Part shown: one piece after another, positions 1-11,248 of the stretch | Position numbering within the stretch: the first letter of the stretch is position 1 | How the letters are laid out: every line of letters starts with the position of its first letter | Source: Trachythela sp. YZ-2020 | Taxonomy: Eukaryota; Cnidaria; Anthozoa; Malacalcyonacea; Clavulariidae | Assembly: GCA_016169945.1 (NCBI GenBank) | Contig: JADLSH010000388.1 | Location: 1,150,001-1,214,000, forward strand | DNA: 64,000 bases | Reading direction: 5' to 3' | Position numbers and translations under genes: made by a program | Notes under the pieces: generated by a model | Told to the model about the DNA's origin: nothing | The model's database searches: none | What the model saw: the letters and a program-made list of their open reading frames with translations, nothing else

Positions 1-2
1 CA

Positions 3-785
3 AAGAACGAATTGAAGCTTGGCCAAGGTTCTAATGGTACGTGTGTCTATGTTGGTGTTATGGAGGATGGAAGTGAAGTTGCTGTAAAGAGGACGTTTGT
101 ACAAAGTGGTAAAGATACAGCTGAGAACGAGAAAGAAATCATGAGTCTTATTGATACAACCAACTCACCTTTTATAGTGAGCTATCGACATTTTCACCAC
201 GACGACACCTTCATGTATCTTATTGTTGATCTCTGTGAAGAAACTTTGCAGGAATTTGTTCATGTTGACAATATTGAACATCTACAAGAGCATGGTCCAA
301 GAATGATTAAAGAAATTTTATCTGGACTTGAGTTTCTTCATGGGAAAGGAATTTTGCATAGAGATCTCAAACCATCAAATATCCTAGTTGATATCGAAGG
401 TCACATGAAACTGGCGGACTTTGGAATAAGTCGCGTTCTACATGAAGACGAAACCACAGTTGAAACGGATGTTAAAGGAACTGAGGGATGGATGCCTACA
501 GAAGTAGTTAAAGCAATACAGCTTGGAGAAAAGGGTCGTTTCAAAAAGAAATCTGATGTGCAGGCTGCAGGTATGATTGCTTTCTTCATTTTAACTAAAG
601 GTGAACATCCCTTTGGTTTTAAACTTGTTCGAATGAAAAATATTTTTGATGGAAATCCAGTCCACTTGAAGAAACTTGGTGATCGTAAAGCTCGAAAGTT
701 TGTTTCCTGGCTGATTAAGCATAAGATTGATGATAGACCTTATGCTCACGAAGCATTGACGAATTCTTTCGTCAATAGAGACTGA
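3..785 (+). CDS. IRE1/RNase L-like protein kinase domain, 3' end of gene
   Basis: This is the C-terminal part of a Ser/Thr protein kinase; the reading frame is open from the window edge, so the start lies upstream. In order it shows a glycine loop (GQGSNG), the ATP-binding lysine in VAVKR, the catalytic loop HRDLKPSN, the Mg motif DFGIS, and GTEGW just before the activation-segment end. GTEGW, the SDV..AG helix and HPFG closely recall IRE1/RNase L (KEN) kinases. The usual APE is read as PTE. The protein stops about 25 residues after a DDRP motif, with no RNase (KEN) domain behind it, so signalling by RNA cleavage is not supported. The first in-frame codon shown by simple ORF calling is TTG (position 12), not a real start. 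Kinase identity is firm; the KEN-like placement is good; the biological role is unknown. Confidence 0.85.
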   Translation, partial: KNELKLGQGSNGTCVYVGVMEDGSEVAVKRTFVQSGKDTAENEKEIMSLIDTTNSPFIVSYRHFHHDDTFMYLIVDLCEETLQEFVHVDNIEHLQEHGPRMIKEILSGLEFLHGKGILHRDLKPSNILVDIEGHMKLADFGISRVLHEDETTVETDVKGTEGWMPTEVVKAIQLGEKGRFKKKSDVQAAGMIAFFILTKGEHPFGFKLVRMKNIFDGNPVHLKKLGDRKARKFVSWLIKHKIDDRPYAHEALTNSFVNRD

Positions 786-2065
786 TGTAATTCAGAATAT
801 AGAGAATTGGTTTAGGACGGTGATAAAAAGACATTGACATAAATGATCGCACTACTTTACACATTGTGTAAGAGCTGCGTGCTTGAGCAAACAGATTATG
901 GAACAAATAATTTTGCTGACTTGTGCATTTTGTATTCCTCGCATAACAAACGGTATAAATTCTTTCGTTCTTTTAGAGGAAATAGAAGTGGTCGTGTTTA
1001 CTTGTGTAGTAAGCGTTGTTTTGTGTTCTGTACATTTTTACTATTTTCAATCAGTTCCTGTCAACAGTGCACAAACGTTGATTCGCTGCATGTTTTCGAG
1101 TAAACGATCGACTTTTATATTTCTTCTTCTCATGTCACATAAGTTAAAGTTTGAAAAACACTAAGATAACCGTCCAAATCAGAGAAAATCTAAGAGTGAT
1201 AATGGACACTTAGTTCATGACTTAGTGGGTTTTCTTTGATCTGCCGTAGTGATTAAAATAATGAATATATAATATACATATATTAATATCGTTTAGCTGT
1301 GATGTTTTGAATATAGGTTTTACTCGAAGATAAAGCTGGTAAGAATATCGACTGTTTATGTAAAACCTATCATACAATTTTAATATCCTAATATTGATCG
1401 AATAAGTATATAGCAACTAAGTTTCAACTATCGAGAAACCATTGTTCCATTCCCAGTACTCGCCATTTACTATCATGAATACGCAATCTAAGCATGACCT
1501 ATAAGCATTGCAATGGTCCATAAATAATTTGCAGGTACTATCTTATTGTTTTGGTATATATATTTGACTACTTCCCGATGCAAATGATGTAATAAATGTG
1601 AAATACCACAATCTTAGGAAAAATTATGAGGAGTTATGATAAGTTCACCTTAGACAAACAAGTCCACGCTCATAATATATTTTTATGCTATGACGCTTCG
1701 CGCTCCCAATCCAATGTTGTATTTTATAAAACAACAGTTTCGTTAAAGTCATATGAGATATAGATTCATGTCTCGCTGTTTATGCGTTAAGGTCAGCGGT
1801 TAGGGTAGGGTTTGGATTAGCAATCGATAACAGCGTGACGTGAATCTATAACTGTATTATTTGTTTACTTATCAACATGGAAGAAGGGGGCTCAAATGTT
1901 CGATTTTATCAGTGAATGTTATAAGAGAGAATAATTTTTCCCCGGTTGCAACTCCAAAAAGGAACAACCCCAACCGACTTATCATTGAGAAATGTCCCTC
2001 GAGACGCAAACAGACACACAGAAGAACAGCAGACAATTATTTAAACTGTGACTGAGTATCATTGA
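786..2065. other. AT-rich intergenic stretch, no gene seen
   Basis: Downstream of the kinase. Short overlapping ORFs at 843-1164 and 1861-2055 have no recognisable domain, no conserved start context and are rich in hydrophobic low-complexity codons. The first part is probably the 3' UTR of the kinase gene; a possible AATAAA lies near 1592. Confidence 0.5.
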
Positions 2066-2465
2066 CTGAATGACAGAAGACAAGAACTGACAGAAAAACT
2101 GTTCAAAGATATTGTTACCAACAATGATCATAAATTACACAGCCTACTTCCTTCATACAATTATAATGATATTAACTTGAGGAACAATCGCAAATTTAAT
2201 GTGTCTTTTAACACACAGCGTTACAAGAACAGTTTTATCAACTTTAACGCATTGAAAATGTAGTATTGTTAGAATATTTTATAATTTTATAATAAATCAT
2301 ATAGTGTATCATATTAATCTATTGATTATTAGTAGACATTAGTTATCGTTTGTAAAGTATTTTAGTACATGCTAGAGCTAGAATTGTAATATTTAACTTA
2401 ATTCAGCCTTTGGGCTGCAATGTTTTATACAATAAACCATCTATCCATCTATCTATCTATCTATA
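2066..2465 (+). mobile_element. 5'-truncated non-LTR retrotransposon (LINE) 3' end
   Basis: Positions 2066-2263 encode the last ~65 residues of a jockey/CR1-like LINE reverse-transcriptase ORF: the pattern NLRN, then RYKNSFINF shortly before the stop, is typical of these C-termini. It is followed by a 3' UTR with the small hairpin around CAGCCTTTGGGCTG and a tail of ATCT units (2443-2464). An in-frame stop just upstream (2063) and absence of the rest of the RT show it is a dead, truncated copy. Confidence 0.7.
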
Positions 2466-2532
2466 TCGCGCGCTTACAAACTAGTTTTATAACAATCGTG
2501 TGGTGCATGTGTAGGTAGCTTGTATACAACAA

Positions 2533-2636
2533 ACGTCGGGTCTTTAGGATCAAACTACCTGAAAAATACAACAAGAACTTCGACTTTGTTAGTTTGCTGT
2601 ATTTTTCAGGTAAATTGATCCTAAAGACCCGAAGTT
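2533..2636. repeat. Foldback repeat with GGGTCTTTAGGATC arms
   Basis: An inverted repeat of about 38 bp per arm. The arm (CGGGTCTTTAGGATCAAACT and on) is complementary to the sequence ending in ATCCTAAAGACCCGAAG. The same words occur singly at 28670-28750 and 51580-51640, so this is an inverted pair of a dispersed repeat. Confidence 0.7.
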
Positions 2637-3195
2637 AGTTTTATAACACCCGCCGGGCTTCGTTTGTTCTGTAGTGAGTGCCATAACCTCCCCCGCGGAA
2701 CGAGGTCACTCCGGGCATTAACCAATTGAGGGATCGTGAACGATAACATAGCCAAAAACGTCGAGACCGCGTCCTAAACCACGCTTAAACACATCAAGAG
2801 TCTCCTCAATTGGAATTTCATTTCTAAATTTTCCGTCCATTGCTTTACAAATTATCACATGCATGATTATAAAACTCCCGTGCACAAAAAGAATTTGGAT
2901 CACGAAAAGATTCTCCCAGTTGAATTCGAGGGATAACTGTATAGTCAGATTTAAATTCGGTGTCACTTCCTTCGCCAAAATGGAATTAATTTGGGTCGTC
3001 GAATTGCGGAGTCGAATATCTTAAGCTCGCTAACACCTTGCGAGAAAGCGACGACGGTTCACGCACTGTATGATGACGGTGAATAAAAAAGTAGAATGAC
3101 ATCTTGCAGAGATCCGATTTTATTAAGTACAGTATTAGGCAGTACTCTATATTACGCAAGGCTTCTTGTTGTTCATGCATATAATTGTACTCATC

Positions 3196-3343
3196 TATTC
3201 TTGACTTGCAACCAATTCCTTGAAAATTAAAAGACAATCAAGTGACGGCCATGTAGGTGCCAAATTCAATGAAAGATAATGAGATTATTTTGGTGAAATA
3301 CCAACAACATGGCCGACGTGCAAGTAGTTGCAAGTCAAAAATA
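3196..3343. mobile_element. Palindromic MITE family A, copy 1
   Basis: Terminal inverted repeats ATTCTTGACTTGCAAC / GTTGCAAGTCAAAAAT, flanked by TA at both ends, as expected for a Tc1/mariner-type target. The inner arms carry GGCCATGT / ACATGGCC. About 148 bp, no coding capacity. Copies 2 and 3 lie at 26136-26270 and 39298-39444. Confidence 0.75.
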
Positions 3344-3534
3344 TTACGTTCTGATATCTGTAATTGCAAGCCTACTTTTAATGCACGTATAGATATATTC
3401 ATTGAAATCTTTTTGTCTGCTTCATTTCACCGAGAAGAAAACCCATTAAAAATAATCGGTTGAAGGGTATTTTTTGTAGATGGAAATTTCGAGCGAAAAT
3501 TATGTACATATTTTACACTTAACCAGATCAGAAC

Positions 3535-3867
3535 TACAGGGTGAGTCAGAAAAAAGTGATGCCTTTGTTATTCAAATTTGCCGCGAGTTACTTGTTGTTG
3601 AAATTTGACAATTCCCATGGGTACAGCCAAAAGAACGCAGTTTGTTACAACAAATACTCTTTGGTCTGTAGTCAGCTGTACCATTTTGTATTTTCAACGA
3701 ATGATCAAGGACAAGGTCGTGGATGACTGATTAATGAAAGGTGTATGCAAATTTCTATAGTGTTATCAATTCGCGCACGATAGCTAGTATGCACTTTAAA
3801 CCCCACAGGGAATTACATTTCTGTTTTTACATATGAAAGGCATCACTTTTTTCTGACTCACCCTGTA
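3535..3867. mobile_element. Mariner-type MITE with CAGGGTGAGTCAG ends
   Basis: Near-perfect terminal inverted repeats of about 30 bp (CAGGGTGAGTCAGAAAAAAG and its complement), bounded by TA on each side. About 333 bp. The 61-codon ORF inside is a translation of the terminal repeat and AT-rich interior and is not a gene. Confidence 0.8.
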
Positions 3868-6800
3868 CATGCATATGCTTTAAATAGCTTCAAATACGAC
3901 ATTAATAGATTTGAATTATTAAGGATTGAACCCGTATAAAATTATTTTTACCATTGTTGATAGAACAAGGTTCAGTTCGCTGTAGAACAAAAGAAGGTAT
4001 GATTAATATGCACATAATGAGAAAATTATTAATTATGGGCATAATTTGTATCTCTCGGCACAAAGATATTCACCCTTCGCATTCATTTCGCAAGAAACTG
4101 TGGTTTGCTTCTCAAAATGAAGCCCTCGAACATGTAGTTAATGGACATACGATTCCGAAATCGACTTGCGAGTCGCTAAAATGGGAATGTAATATAACTG
4201 ATTCAAGCAATATTAATTGCAAACGAGCACGACAAACAAAGATTCTCGCGTTTGAAGAGCTCTTAATTTACATTGGATTTGGCAAAGACACAACGTCTGG
4301 ACACAGATATCATCAAGATGTCAACTGTAACGCTGTGTTTGTGCCCCACAAAATCCATTCAAAAGGTTTGCAAAGAGAATTACGGACGGGGGAATGATAT
4401 TCCTTCAGAACACTTTTCAGTATATTCTGTTGTTATACAACGGCATTTGAACATAAAAAATGGCAGTTCAGCGGTTGCTGTACCGGCTAAGTACGAAACA
4501 AGGTATGTGTTTATGTGTTGTTACTTTTTATTACCCCCTCCCCAACATCGAAGAGAAATTCGCGTGTCGTCGGGGGAAAATCTATGCTTTGTAACGAATG
4601 TGACAATTACCCTCAAAATGCAGGAAATACTGTTTCAAAGAATCAAAATTCAGAACTTTTTCCTGTCAGCATGCCCCCGAACCCCCCTAGGTTGATCAAC
4701 AGAACAAAAGTTTGACTCCTTTAAGAACTTAGCCACGTCGTCGATGACCTTAGCCCCTTCGTCGGGGAATTACCAATTCTATTCAAATTTTGCGTCCCTT
4801 TCAGATGGACGTTTCTTCGTCAAGACCTTTATGCAGAAAAGAGTAAGGCTATTAATTTTGGAAAGTTAAGCTCTAGCTGACCCGGAGTGATGTGATAAGG
4901 TAAAGTATTAATATTTTGTTTTGTGTTCAAGTAATATTGCAGCATAAAAGTTGACTTGTTCTGTGAATAACTAAGCAGGAGGACAATTCTATATAAAGTT
5001 CACATTTATTAGGATTCCTTACATAGAATTTCATCCTAATTAGTATTCATTTACTGGTTTTATCACGTATAAAAGTCTGCATGTGATCAAATACGCGCAT
5101 ATGATTGGCTATTATTTATGCCAAGTTTTAGTGTTGTGTACAACATACTTGAGGAGTACTTGTCCTGGAAATGTTAACTCGGCTAAATTATTTACACAAA
5201 TTAAGTGTGTAATATTCCAGGAAAGTATAAATGAAAGAATTATTACCTCTATTAATGAAATAGTTATCATTTATAAGGCCAGACCAAGAGAAATTTAAGT
5301 AGATCCAGTATGATCAATATTTTATACAGTGTCCGATAACCTGATTCGAGAAGATTTAAAAACAAGACCCTGCTGCTTGCAGGATCAATTTAACTCGTGT
5401 CGCTTGAAAACCCCAGGAAAACAAGGCAATGGTTTGAAGCACAATGTTTTCATGTTTTATATGCCGACTGAGTAATATGCTATAGTATCATATCCCGAGC
5501 GGAACCTCGGCCTCTGCCATCGAAACACCATAAACTGTATGTAAACTTCTTCACCTCACCACATTCATTTCTTTACGTTTCGTTTGCGATTCTTACTGAG
5601 AATTATAAATGCTTGAAATTAACTTTGCTGTGTGAATTAATAGTAAACGTACACCATTCATAGTATATTCCACTTGTCGGCTTCGGAGCCGATTGTGTTC
5701 GCTGACGAACAGTTGTTTACTTCGGCTAATCAGCGCCCTGTCACTACACCAAAGCTTAATTATTCTTAGTCAATAACGTATTCTCAGTCAACCAGTGCAA
5801 AAGTGTATATGGAAGCCTGGATTTTTCACCCGCCCGCTCTCCTGCCCGCAAATCCTTTCCCAAAAAACCGTCTTATACGCAGGGTAGATAAGAACACGAA
5901 CGCTGCAATGTTTTGAAAGAACGCTGGCGCGGAAATTGCCTGCAATACCTGTGCAGCGCATGCGCTCCGAATAGAAACCGGTTATAGCCAGTTAGAACAA
6001 GTTTTATTCATCAAAACATTGCATTATCGGTACGTCAAAGAGAGTCGAGAAAAAGTTTGCAGAGGCTTCCTCTTCTCAGAAACCGGAGCGATCGGAAATC
6101 TCTGCATGCAGAGTAGACAAAAGTTAGATATATCCATTAAAACGAAAGAACTTGCTTTTTAAATAAACAATTTCATGGTAAGAAATATATTAATTACAAT
6201 ATAATATATACATGAACGATTTTTGCTATTTCAATTACGTTTGTGCTATCGTGCTGTTTATATGGTTTTATTCAAGGAATTTATTTGCATGCAAAGTGAG
6301 ATAAACCAATCTTCTAGAATGTTTTATAATCTATCAATTTTAGAGTAGCAAGAAGTGTTTCTCTGGTTAGAAATGTGTTGATTTAAAACCATCTTTCATT
6401 TGGTAAGTCTTTTAAACGTTATTAGCTTTCCTGGCATGTTTCAATGCTTAATGTAATTTCTCAATACAAAATATTCAGTAATTGCGATTGCGTCATGTAG
6501 CTTTAAGCAACGAATTTCACCTAAAATTGCTTTACACTTTTACGAACTTTAACACAATTTACACAAACGCACTTCATTCTGTAATCCAGCCTGAAATTAC
6601 GACGGTCGATGGTTTCAGAATTCGTCGAGTCGTGTACTTTTGAGGGCTGGTAAATAGACATCCACAGATTTATGCTGATTAATGAAATATTGTACTTACA
6701 TTGACTCAAAGTGTGGAACACTATTGAGTGTATTGCAAATCTATATTCGTGTAATATTGGTTCTTTTGAATTCTTATTCATTCATATAGATTATAGTAAT

Positions 6801-6906
6801 TAGATTTGTTCTACATATATATCGTGAATACTGACATACTGAGACTAAGTTATAATATTCTTGTGATTTTGGTATGCATGACATCACAATAATCAATACT
6901 ATAATT
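3868..6906. other. Intergenic DNA without a supported gene
   Basis: An ORF at 3954-4397 (147 codons, plus strand) has no recognisable motif. 4515-4790 contains C-rich text (CCCCCGAACCCCCCTAGG and similar) like the subterminal regions of hAT elements elsewhere in this window, but clear ends were not found. The remainder is AT-rich with no recognisable coding sequence on either strand. Confidence 0.4.
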
Positions 6907-7283
6907 CAGAGCCTTTTTTAAGAAATCGTTAGTAGGGGGGCCATCATCGAAAGGGGACGTAACAAGTAGGTGCTGTATTACAGGTGTGGGAAGCTGGAGG
7001 GGGTCTGGGGGTCCTCCCAGAAAATTTTTGTATTCTTGAGTCTCTGTGGCTTGATTTCCTGCATTTTCAGAGACAATTTTTGATATATCCCATCTAAACG
7101 GAGCCAGGTTTTGTTGTGAGAATACCATAACTTTCCTCTAAACTTTTTTTCCCCTTTTTGGCTTATATTTTGGACAAAAGGGACGTTCACTGGGGGGGGG
7201 GCAAAATAGCTTACTGGAGGGGCCAACATGGGGGCTGGGGGGGGCTTTGGCCCCTCCAGTACATTAGTTAAAAAAGGTCCCTG
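6907..7283. mobile_element. hAT-type nonautonomous element
   Basis: Ends CAGAGCCTTTTTTAA and, inverted, CAGGGACCTTTTTTAA. It is flanked by a perfect 8-bp direct repeat CTATAATT (6899-6906 and 7284-7291), the target-site length of hAT transposons. The interior is G-rich (GGGGGTCCTCCCAG, GGCTTTGGCCCCTCCAG) and encodes nothing. ORFs across it on the minus strand are spurious. Confidence 0.85.
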
Positions 7284-7486
7284 CTATAATTAGTATGTCC
7301 TACACAAAGTATAAGTAAGATGAAACTACATTTCGTAATGTTTACAGCAATCTCTTGATAAAGTCACTACACGACTTGAAATGCACCCTAGCTGTAGATC
7401 AAGAAGCTTCTTTCATTGCGTTGGTTTTTTCTTCTTTCCGGAAGAAGGGAAATTGAACACTATAAGTTAACTGATAGCCGAGTAAG

Positions 7487-7688
7487 AGCCTGTTCACACG
7501 ATCGGATTTGTCAGATGCGATTCTCTTCCTGACATATGTGATTTAACGCAATACAGCAACAATTACACTTCAAATATGAGCGCTGGGTAGGGGCCAATGG
7601 CCTTACTCTTGTTAGCAAATGTAGTAGCTAAATCATAGCCGGTCAAGAGGAGAATTGGATCCGACAAATCGGATCGTGTGAGCCAGCC
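7487..7688. mobile_element. Foldback MITE, GCCTGTTCACACGATC ends
   Basis: About 45-bp imperfect inverted arms: AGCCTGTTCACACGATCGG at the left and its complement ending CGATC..GTGAGCCAGCCT at the right. About 200 bp, no coding capacity. A target duplication was not clear. Confidence 0.65.
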
Positions 7689-7834
7689 TTCTGGTTCTTC
7701 TAAGTTTTCTTACATTCTGCATCTCACTCGATTGAGAAAAAAAACATCTTGTAGTTTACCTTATCACAACCCGCAGTACCCGCATCTATATATATATATG
7801 CATGAACTTGCGGTTAAAGCTTGGCCACTGGACT

Positions 7835-7960
7835 CTGTCACTCAGTGGTCAGAGCGCTGCACCGGAATCGCAGATCGCAGGGCCGCAGGTTCGATTCCTC
7901 TCGGAGGACTTAGCTTAGAGTTGCATTTTTCGCAGCCGTTCCCGTTCAGGTCTAAAATAT
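7835..7960 (+). mobile_element. tRNA-derived SINE
   Basis: Contains a pol III A box (TGGTCAGAGCGCTG, near 7849) and B box (GGTTCGATTCC, near 7888) at tRNA spacing. The expected cloverleaf is not complete and the sequence continues into a non-tRNA body, so it is a SINE rather than a tRNA gene. Similar tRNA-headed SINEs are common in anthozoan genomes (knowledge, not checked). Confidence 0.65.
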
Positions 7961-8232
7961 TGTATATATTATTTCACTCGAAATATCCACCACCTAAACC
8001 TTCTACCTTAATTTCAATCGAGTGAGCTGCTTGTATTTATTAAACTATTTTAACCTTTTTTATATTTGTACATTCTACATTTGTATATAAGTTTTGAAAT
8101 TTTGTAATTCCCATAATTCAATTATTCTGCCAAGGGCATTTTATTAAAAATTAAACATAGTGCTGAAATTGAATATAACCATATTTTACATGCATGCAAT
8201 TACAAATCTATGATAAGGATTACATTTAACGT

Positions 8233-9536
8233 TTAACGTAGGCACATGGTGTCCAACATCTTAACAGCTTCCTTTCTCAACAATGTCTTGGTCCAAAAGA
8301 ATATCACCGAGTTAACACTGGAATTGCACAGACCAAGCGTTAAAAGCCAGATTGAAATTGCTAGCTTATCAAATTTATGTAGGCTTGCAGACATGGGAAG
8401 AGTAGTCGCTGCTGGCAAGAAATACAGGACAAAAAAACAAATGACAACAATAAAACAAGATTTTGCTCGCTTAATCTCTCGAAGAAACAACTTCATTCTT
8501 GTCAAGTTCCCTTCTGAAGCAGCATCGTGTGGGTTTTTTTGCGAACGAGCCAACTTCTTAACGACCAAGTATATTTTTGTGTAAGCAAATGCGGTAAAGA
8601 AGAAAACGAGAGTTACTTTTATTGTTGCGTATATTTCAATCAGTCTGTGAATTGCAAAAGAGAGAATGATCACAGAAATTACCACCGCAGAGCCGAAACT
8701 TACAAATATTAACAGCCTCTTTCTTGTCACCTGAGTACTGTAAGCGTAGGGATGTAAGATGGCAACGTATCTTTCCATTGTCATAGCAGATAATGTGGTA
8801 GTAGATACTCCCATTGGTATAGTTGTTGATCGCAACGCCAAACTTGCTACAAAGCAATTTGACAGTCCTCCTATTCCGCTTATCAGAAAGATGAGAAATA
8901 CAGGTATGGCCAAAACAGCAACCACCAAGTCAACCACGGACTGAACCAGGCCCGTAGCTGGGGGGTCGCCAGGGGGGGCAAGGCCCCCCCAAGCGGAAAA
9001 TTGTGCCCCCCCTGTGCCCCCCTAGCACAAATAACAGAAACGTAAATTTTCATTTGAAAAAGTAAATTTGTTATATATTTAATTTGAAAAAGTGAATTTG
9101 TTATATATATAAAGTTTAAAGTATTAAGTAATACATTACTAACGCAATAGTATGTGATTTCCTGAAAAAATATTTTAACCCCCCCCCCGTCGACAAGAAA
9201 AGAAAGAATTTCTGTCGGAAAAGGTAAAATATTTTGACGAACGCGGACAGAAATCGAAACGTGCCCCCCCCCAAAAAGGGGGCCAGCTACGGGCCTGGAC
9301 TGAACAAGAATGATAAAATAACAAGGCTTGCTGTTCAGTTGGGACGATTTTAAAATCGTTATTATTGCAACCGCGTTGATTAATATCGTAAGAATAATCA
9401 AAATGCTGTTAAAAGCAATAGCGAAAATGTGATTGATTAACAATTTTTCAGACGGGAGTTTTGTTATAATGGAATGTGTAGTTCCAAGAATGTGACATGA
9501 CATTCCAAAGACTTCTTGTTCCACTGACAGATTCAT
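8233..9536 (-). pseudogene. Class A GPCR gene split by a hAT MITE
   Basis: The receptor starts at ATG 9536-9534 and runs through TM1 to about residue 80 (9299), is broken by the 351-bp element 8947-9297, and resumes at 8946 to a stop at 8233. Outside the insertion the frame is open over all seven helices. It closely matches the intact receptor at 12373-13317: MERY..ILHPYAYSTQ after TM3, FLREIK in loop 3, and NSVIFFW in TM7. The insertion lies in the loop just before TM2, between LVQS and VVDL, with an 8-bp duplication GTTCAGTC (minus strand). As drawn the mRNA would enter element sequence and reach RPVAGPLF and then stop, giving a one-helix product. It is a pseudogene in this haplotype; the lack of other damage suggests the insertion is recent or polymorphic. 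Confidence 0.88.
8947..9297. mobile_element. hAT-type MITE inside GPCR gene
   Basis: Perfect 15-bp terminal inverted repeats CAGGCCCGTAGCTGG, flanked by the 8-bp target duplication GACTGAAC (8939-8946 and 9298-9305). The interior has C/G runs near both ends and an AT-rich centre, and codes for nothing. Because the paralogous receptor shows the empty site, both boundaries are exact. Confidence 0.93.
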
Positions 9537-10869
9537 ATTGCTTTGTTCGCACTTGAAGAAAATACGGAAGATAGCAAAGCGAAATGAAAAAGAGCATCAG
9601 CTATTAAATTAATCAAAGTCGACGTCGTTTATTTATATTGGTCGAAGATCGCATTCATAAACTTGACTAGAACATTACCTTCAGTGAACAATTAACCAAA
9701 TGTTATGTTAATGTATCGGATAATTTTTATAATCGCACTTGCTGTTACTCCGGCTTTTATTATCATTAGCAAGATATTGTTATGCTAACTCGGTGATCTG
9801 AAAAGCAGAACTGTGAATTTATGATTGATTAACTCGCAAAAATAATTCTAAAATCTATACACAAAATTTAGTGTTAAACATCGTGATGTAAAAGTTTAGG
9901 CAGAAGAATTATAACGTCTGAAAATAAATTATTTATCATTTATGCACCATGCATTACTGCTAAGACTGACTTTAAACTCTAACTATAAATGTTAAATGCA
10001 GACTGTTATGTCCTACATTCACCGAAATTCAGTTTATTGCAAAGAGTTTCTTGAAGTTACCAGTATATTGTTAATTTAGCTACGAAATTTCTTTCTAAAT
10101 CTACAAATTTTTTTCTCCAAATTGAAATTACAAAAAAAAATATTGATTTTTGGTCTAGATACTATGCGAAAATAGAGTTGGATCTATAATTGTTCCAACT
10201 TGTGCATTTCAAGAATGAAAACGAAAGATGTTCAGAGAAGGGAATCGTGCATGATAATGATCTTATATTAATCCATGCAAAGCAGATTTCGTTGCATCTG
10301 ATAGTCAAGACTATGGTATATTCGTAGTCAAATATATTCGTCCAAATAATTTCCGACCAATTAAATATAGACGAATAAGATCTATAGAATGAGTAAGAAA
10401 TAGAATATGAAACGAAGACCGAAATATTAAAACACTTTAACATGAAAACATTTTGAAAGCCAAGATATGGAATTGATATACAAGCCGTATATTATATTTC
10501 ACTAATAGGGTAGGAAGCGTCTCGTGTTGTGGTGGGATTTTGTGACATAGCGAACTGGCCTATTGCAACAGCATTTATAGTAATAATAGCGAAAGCGATG
10601 ATAAAATAATTGGTGGGTCTTTAGATTTTTAAAGAACGGTTGGGGCAGGTTGTAAAAACACATGCTAACTTTGTTTTATATATTTAACAACGATGAGTTT
10701 TCTGCGTGTAAAGTCCCTAGAAGGTACAATTCTTTCCCCATTTGACATTTAACATGCCTTGTCGTTAATTTTATATAGTCTTCAATATTTTAAATCCTTT
10801 TCAATAACAGCAACACCTGATATAAATCAATAATGACATGACACTTATTGTTCTTACGTTTACTTTTCT
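9537..10869. other. 5' flank of the split GPCR, AT-rich
   Basis: The first ~180 bases resemble 10870-11060, so upstream sequence of this receptor has been duplicated. The ORF at 10162-10443 (minus) is low-complexity Ser/Tyr/Ile-rich and has no recognisable domain. No gene is supported. Confidence 0.4.
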
Positions 10870-11080
10870 GGTTTCAGATCAGATTGACAGATTCATATAT
10901 ATTGAAAGAGAGCAAAGCCAGATGCAAAAGGGGATCAGCTTCTAAATTAATCAAAGTCGGCATCGTTTATTTATATTGATCGAACAATGCATGAATAGAC
11001 TCGACTTCAATTTCGGCTTCAGTGAACATTTCATGTTAATGTATCGGATAGTTTTTATGATCACAAACAGCAACACCTGG
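10870..11080 (-). repeat. Relic duplicate of the GPCR 5' flank
   Basis: Shares long stretches with 9536-9740, including AAATTAATCAAAGTCG, CGTTTATTTATATTG and TTAATGTATCGGATA, in the same order and orientation. No receptor coding sequence is attached, so this looks like the upstream remnant of a third receptor copy that lost its body, or a promoter-only duplication. Confidence 0.6.
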
Positions 11081-11106
11081 CATGAATAAATAATGATAGG
11101 ACGTAA

Positions 11107-11248
11107 TATATCATACACGAGAAGGAGTTTATTTTAGTGATTTGAAACACCGAAAAGTGTGTTGAAAAACAAGGCGCTAGCCGAGTTTTTTAACATACTT
11201 TGAGGTGTTTTTAAATCACTATAATAAACGACTTCGAGTGTATGATAT
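11107..11248. repeat. Foldback element, ~44-bp arms
   Basis: Arm ATATCATACACGAGAAGG..GTGATTTGAAACACC pairs with GGTGTTTTTAAATCAC..CTTCGAGTGTATGATAT. No coding capacity. Nearby 11945-12010 carries a diverged half of the foldback family at 32932-33080 (TGCGCGGAAATA, TTATTTCGAGTGT, TCACGAGTGAGCG). Confidence 0.7.

Noticed and set aside
843..1164. Two overlapping ORFs downstream of the kinase
   Set aside because: Low-complexity hydrophobic text without motif, likely 3' UTR.
3954..4397. 147-codon ORF
   Set aside because: No recognisable domain, splice context or paralogue; length possible by chance in this composition.
6850..7229. Minus-strand ORFs rich in Pro
   Set aside because: They lie across the hAT element 6907-7283 and read its G-rich ends.
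7678..8025. 115-codon ORF and a possible tRNA gene
   Set aside because: ORF spans a SINE; the tRNA-like part lacks a full cloverleaf.
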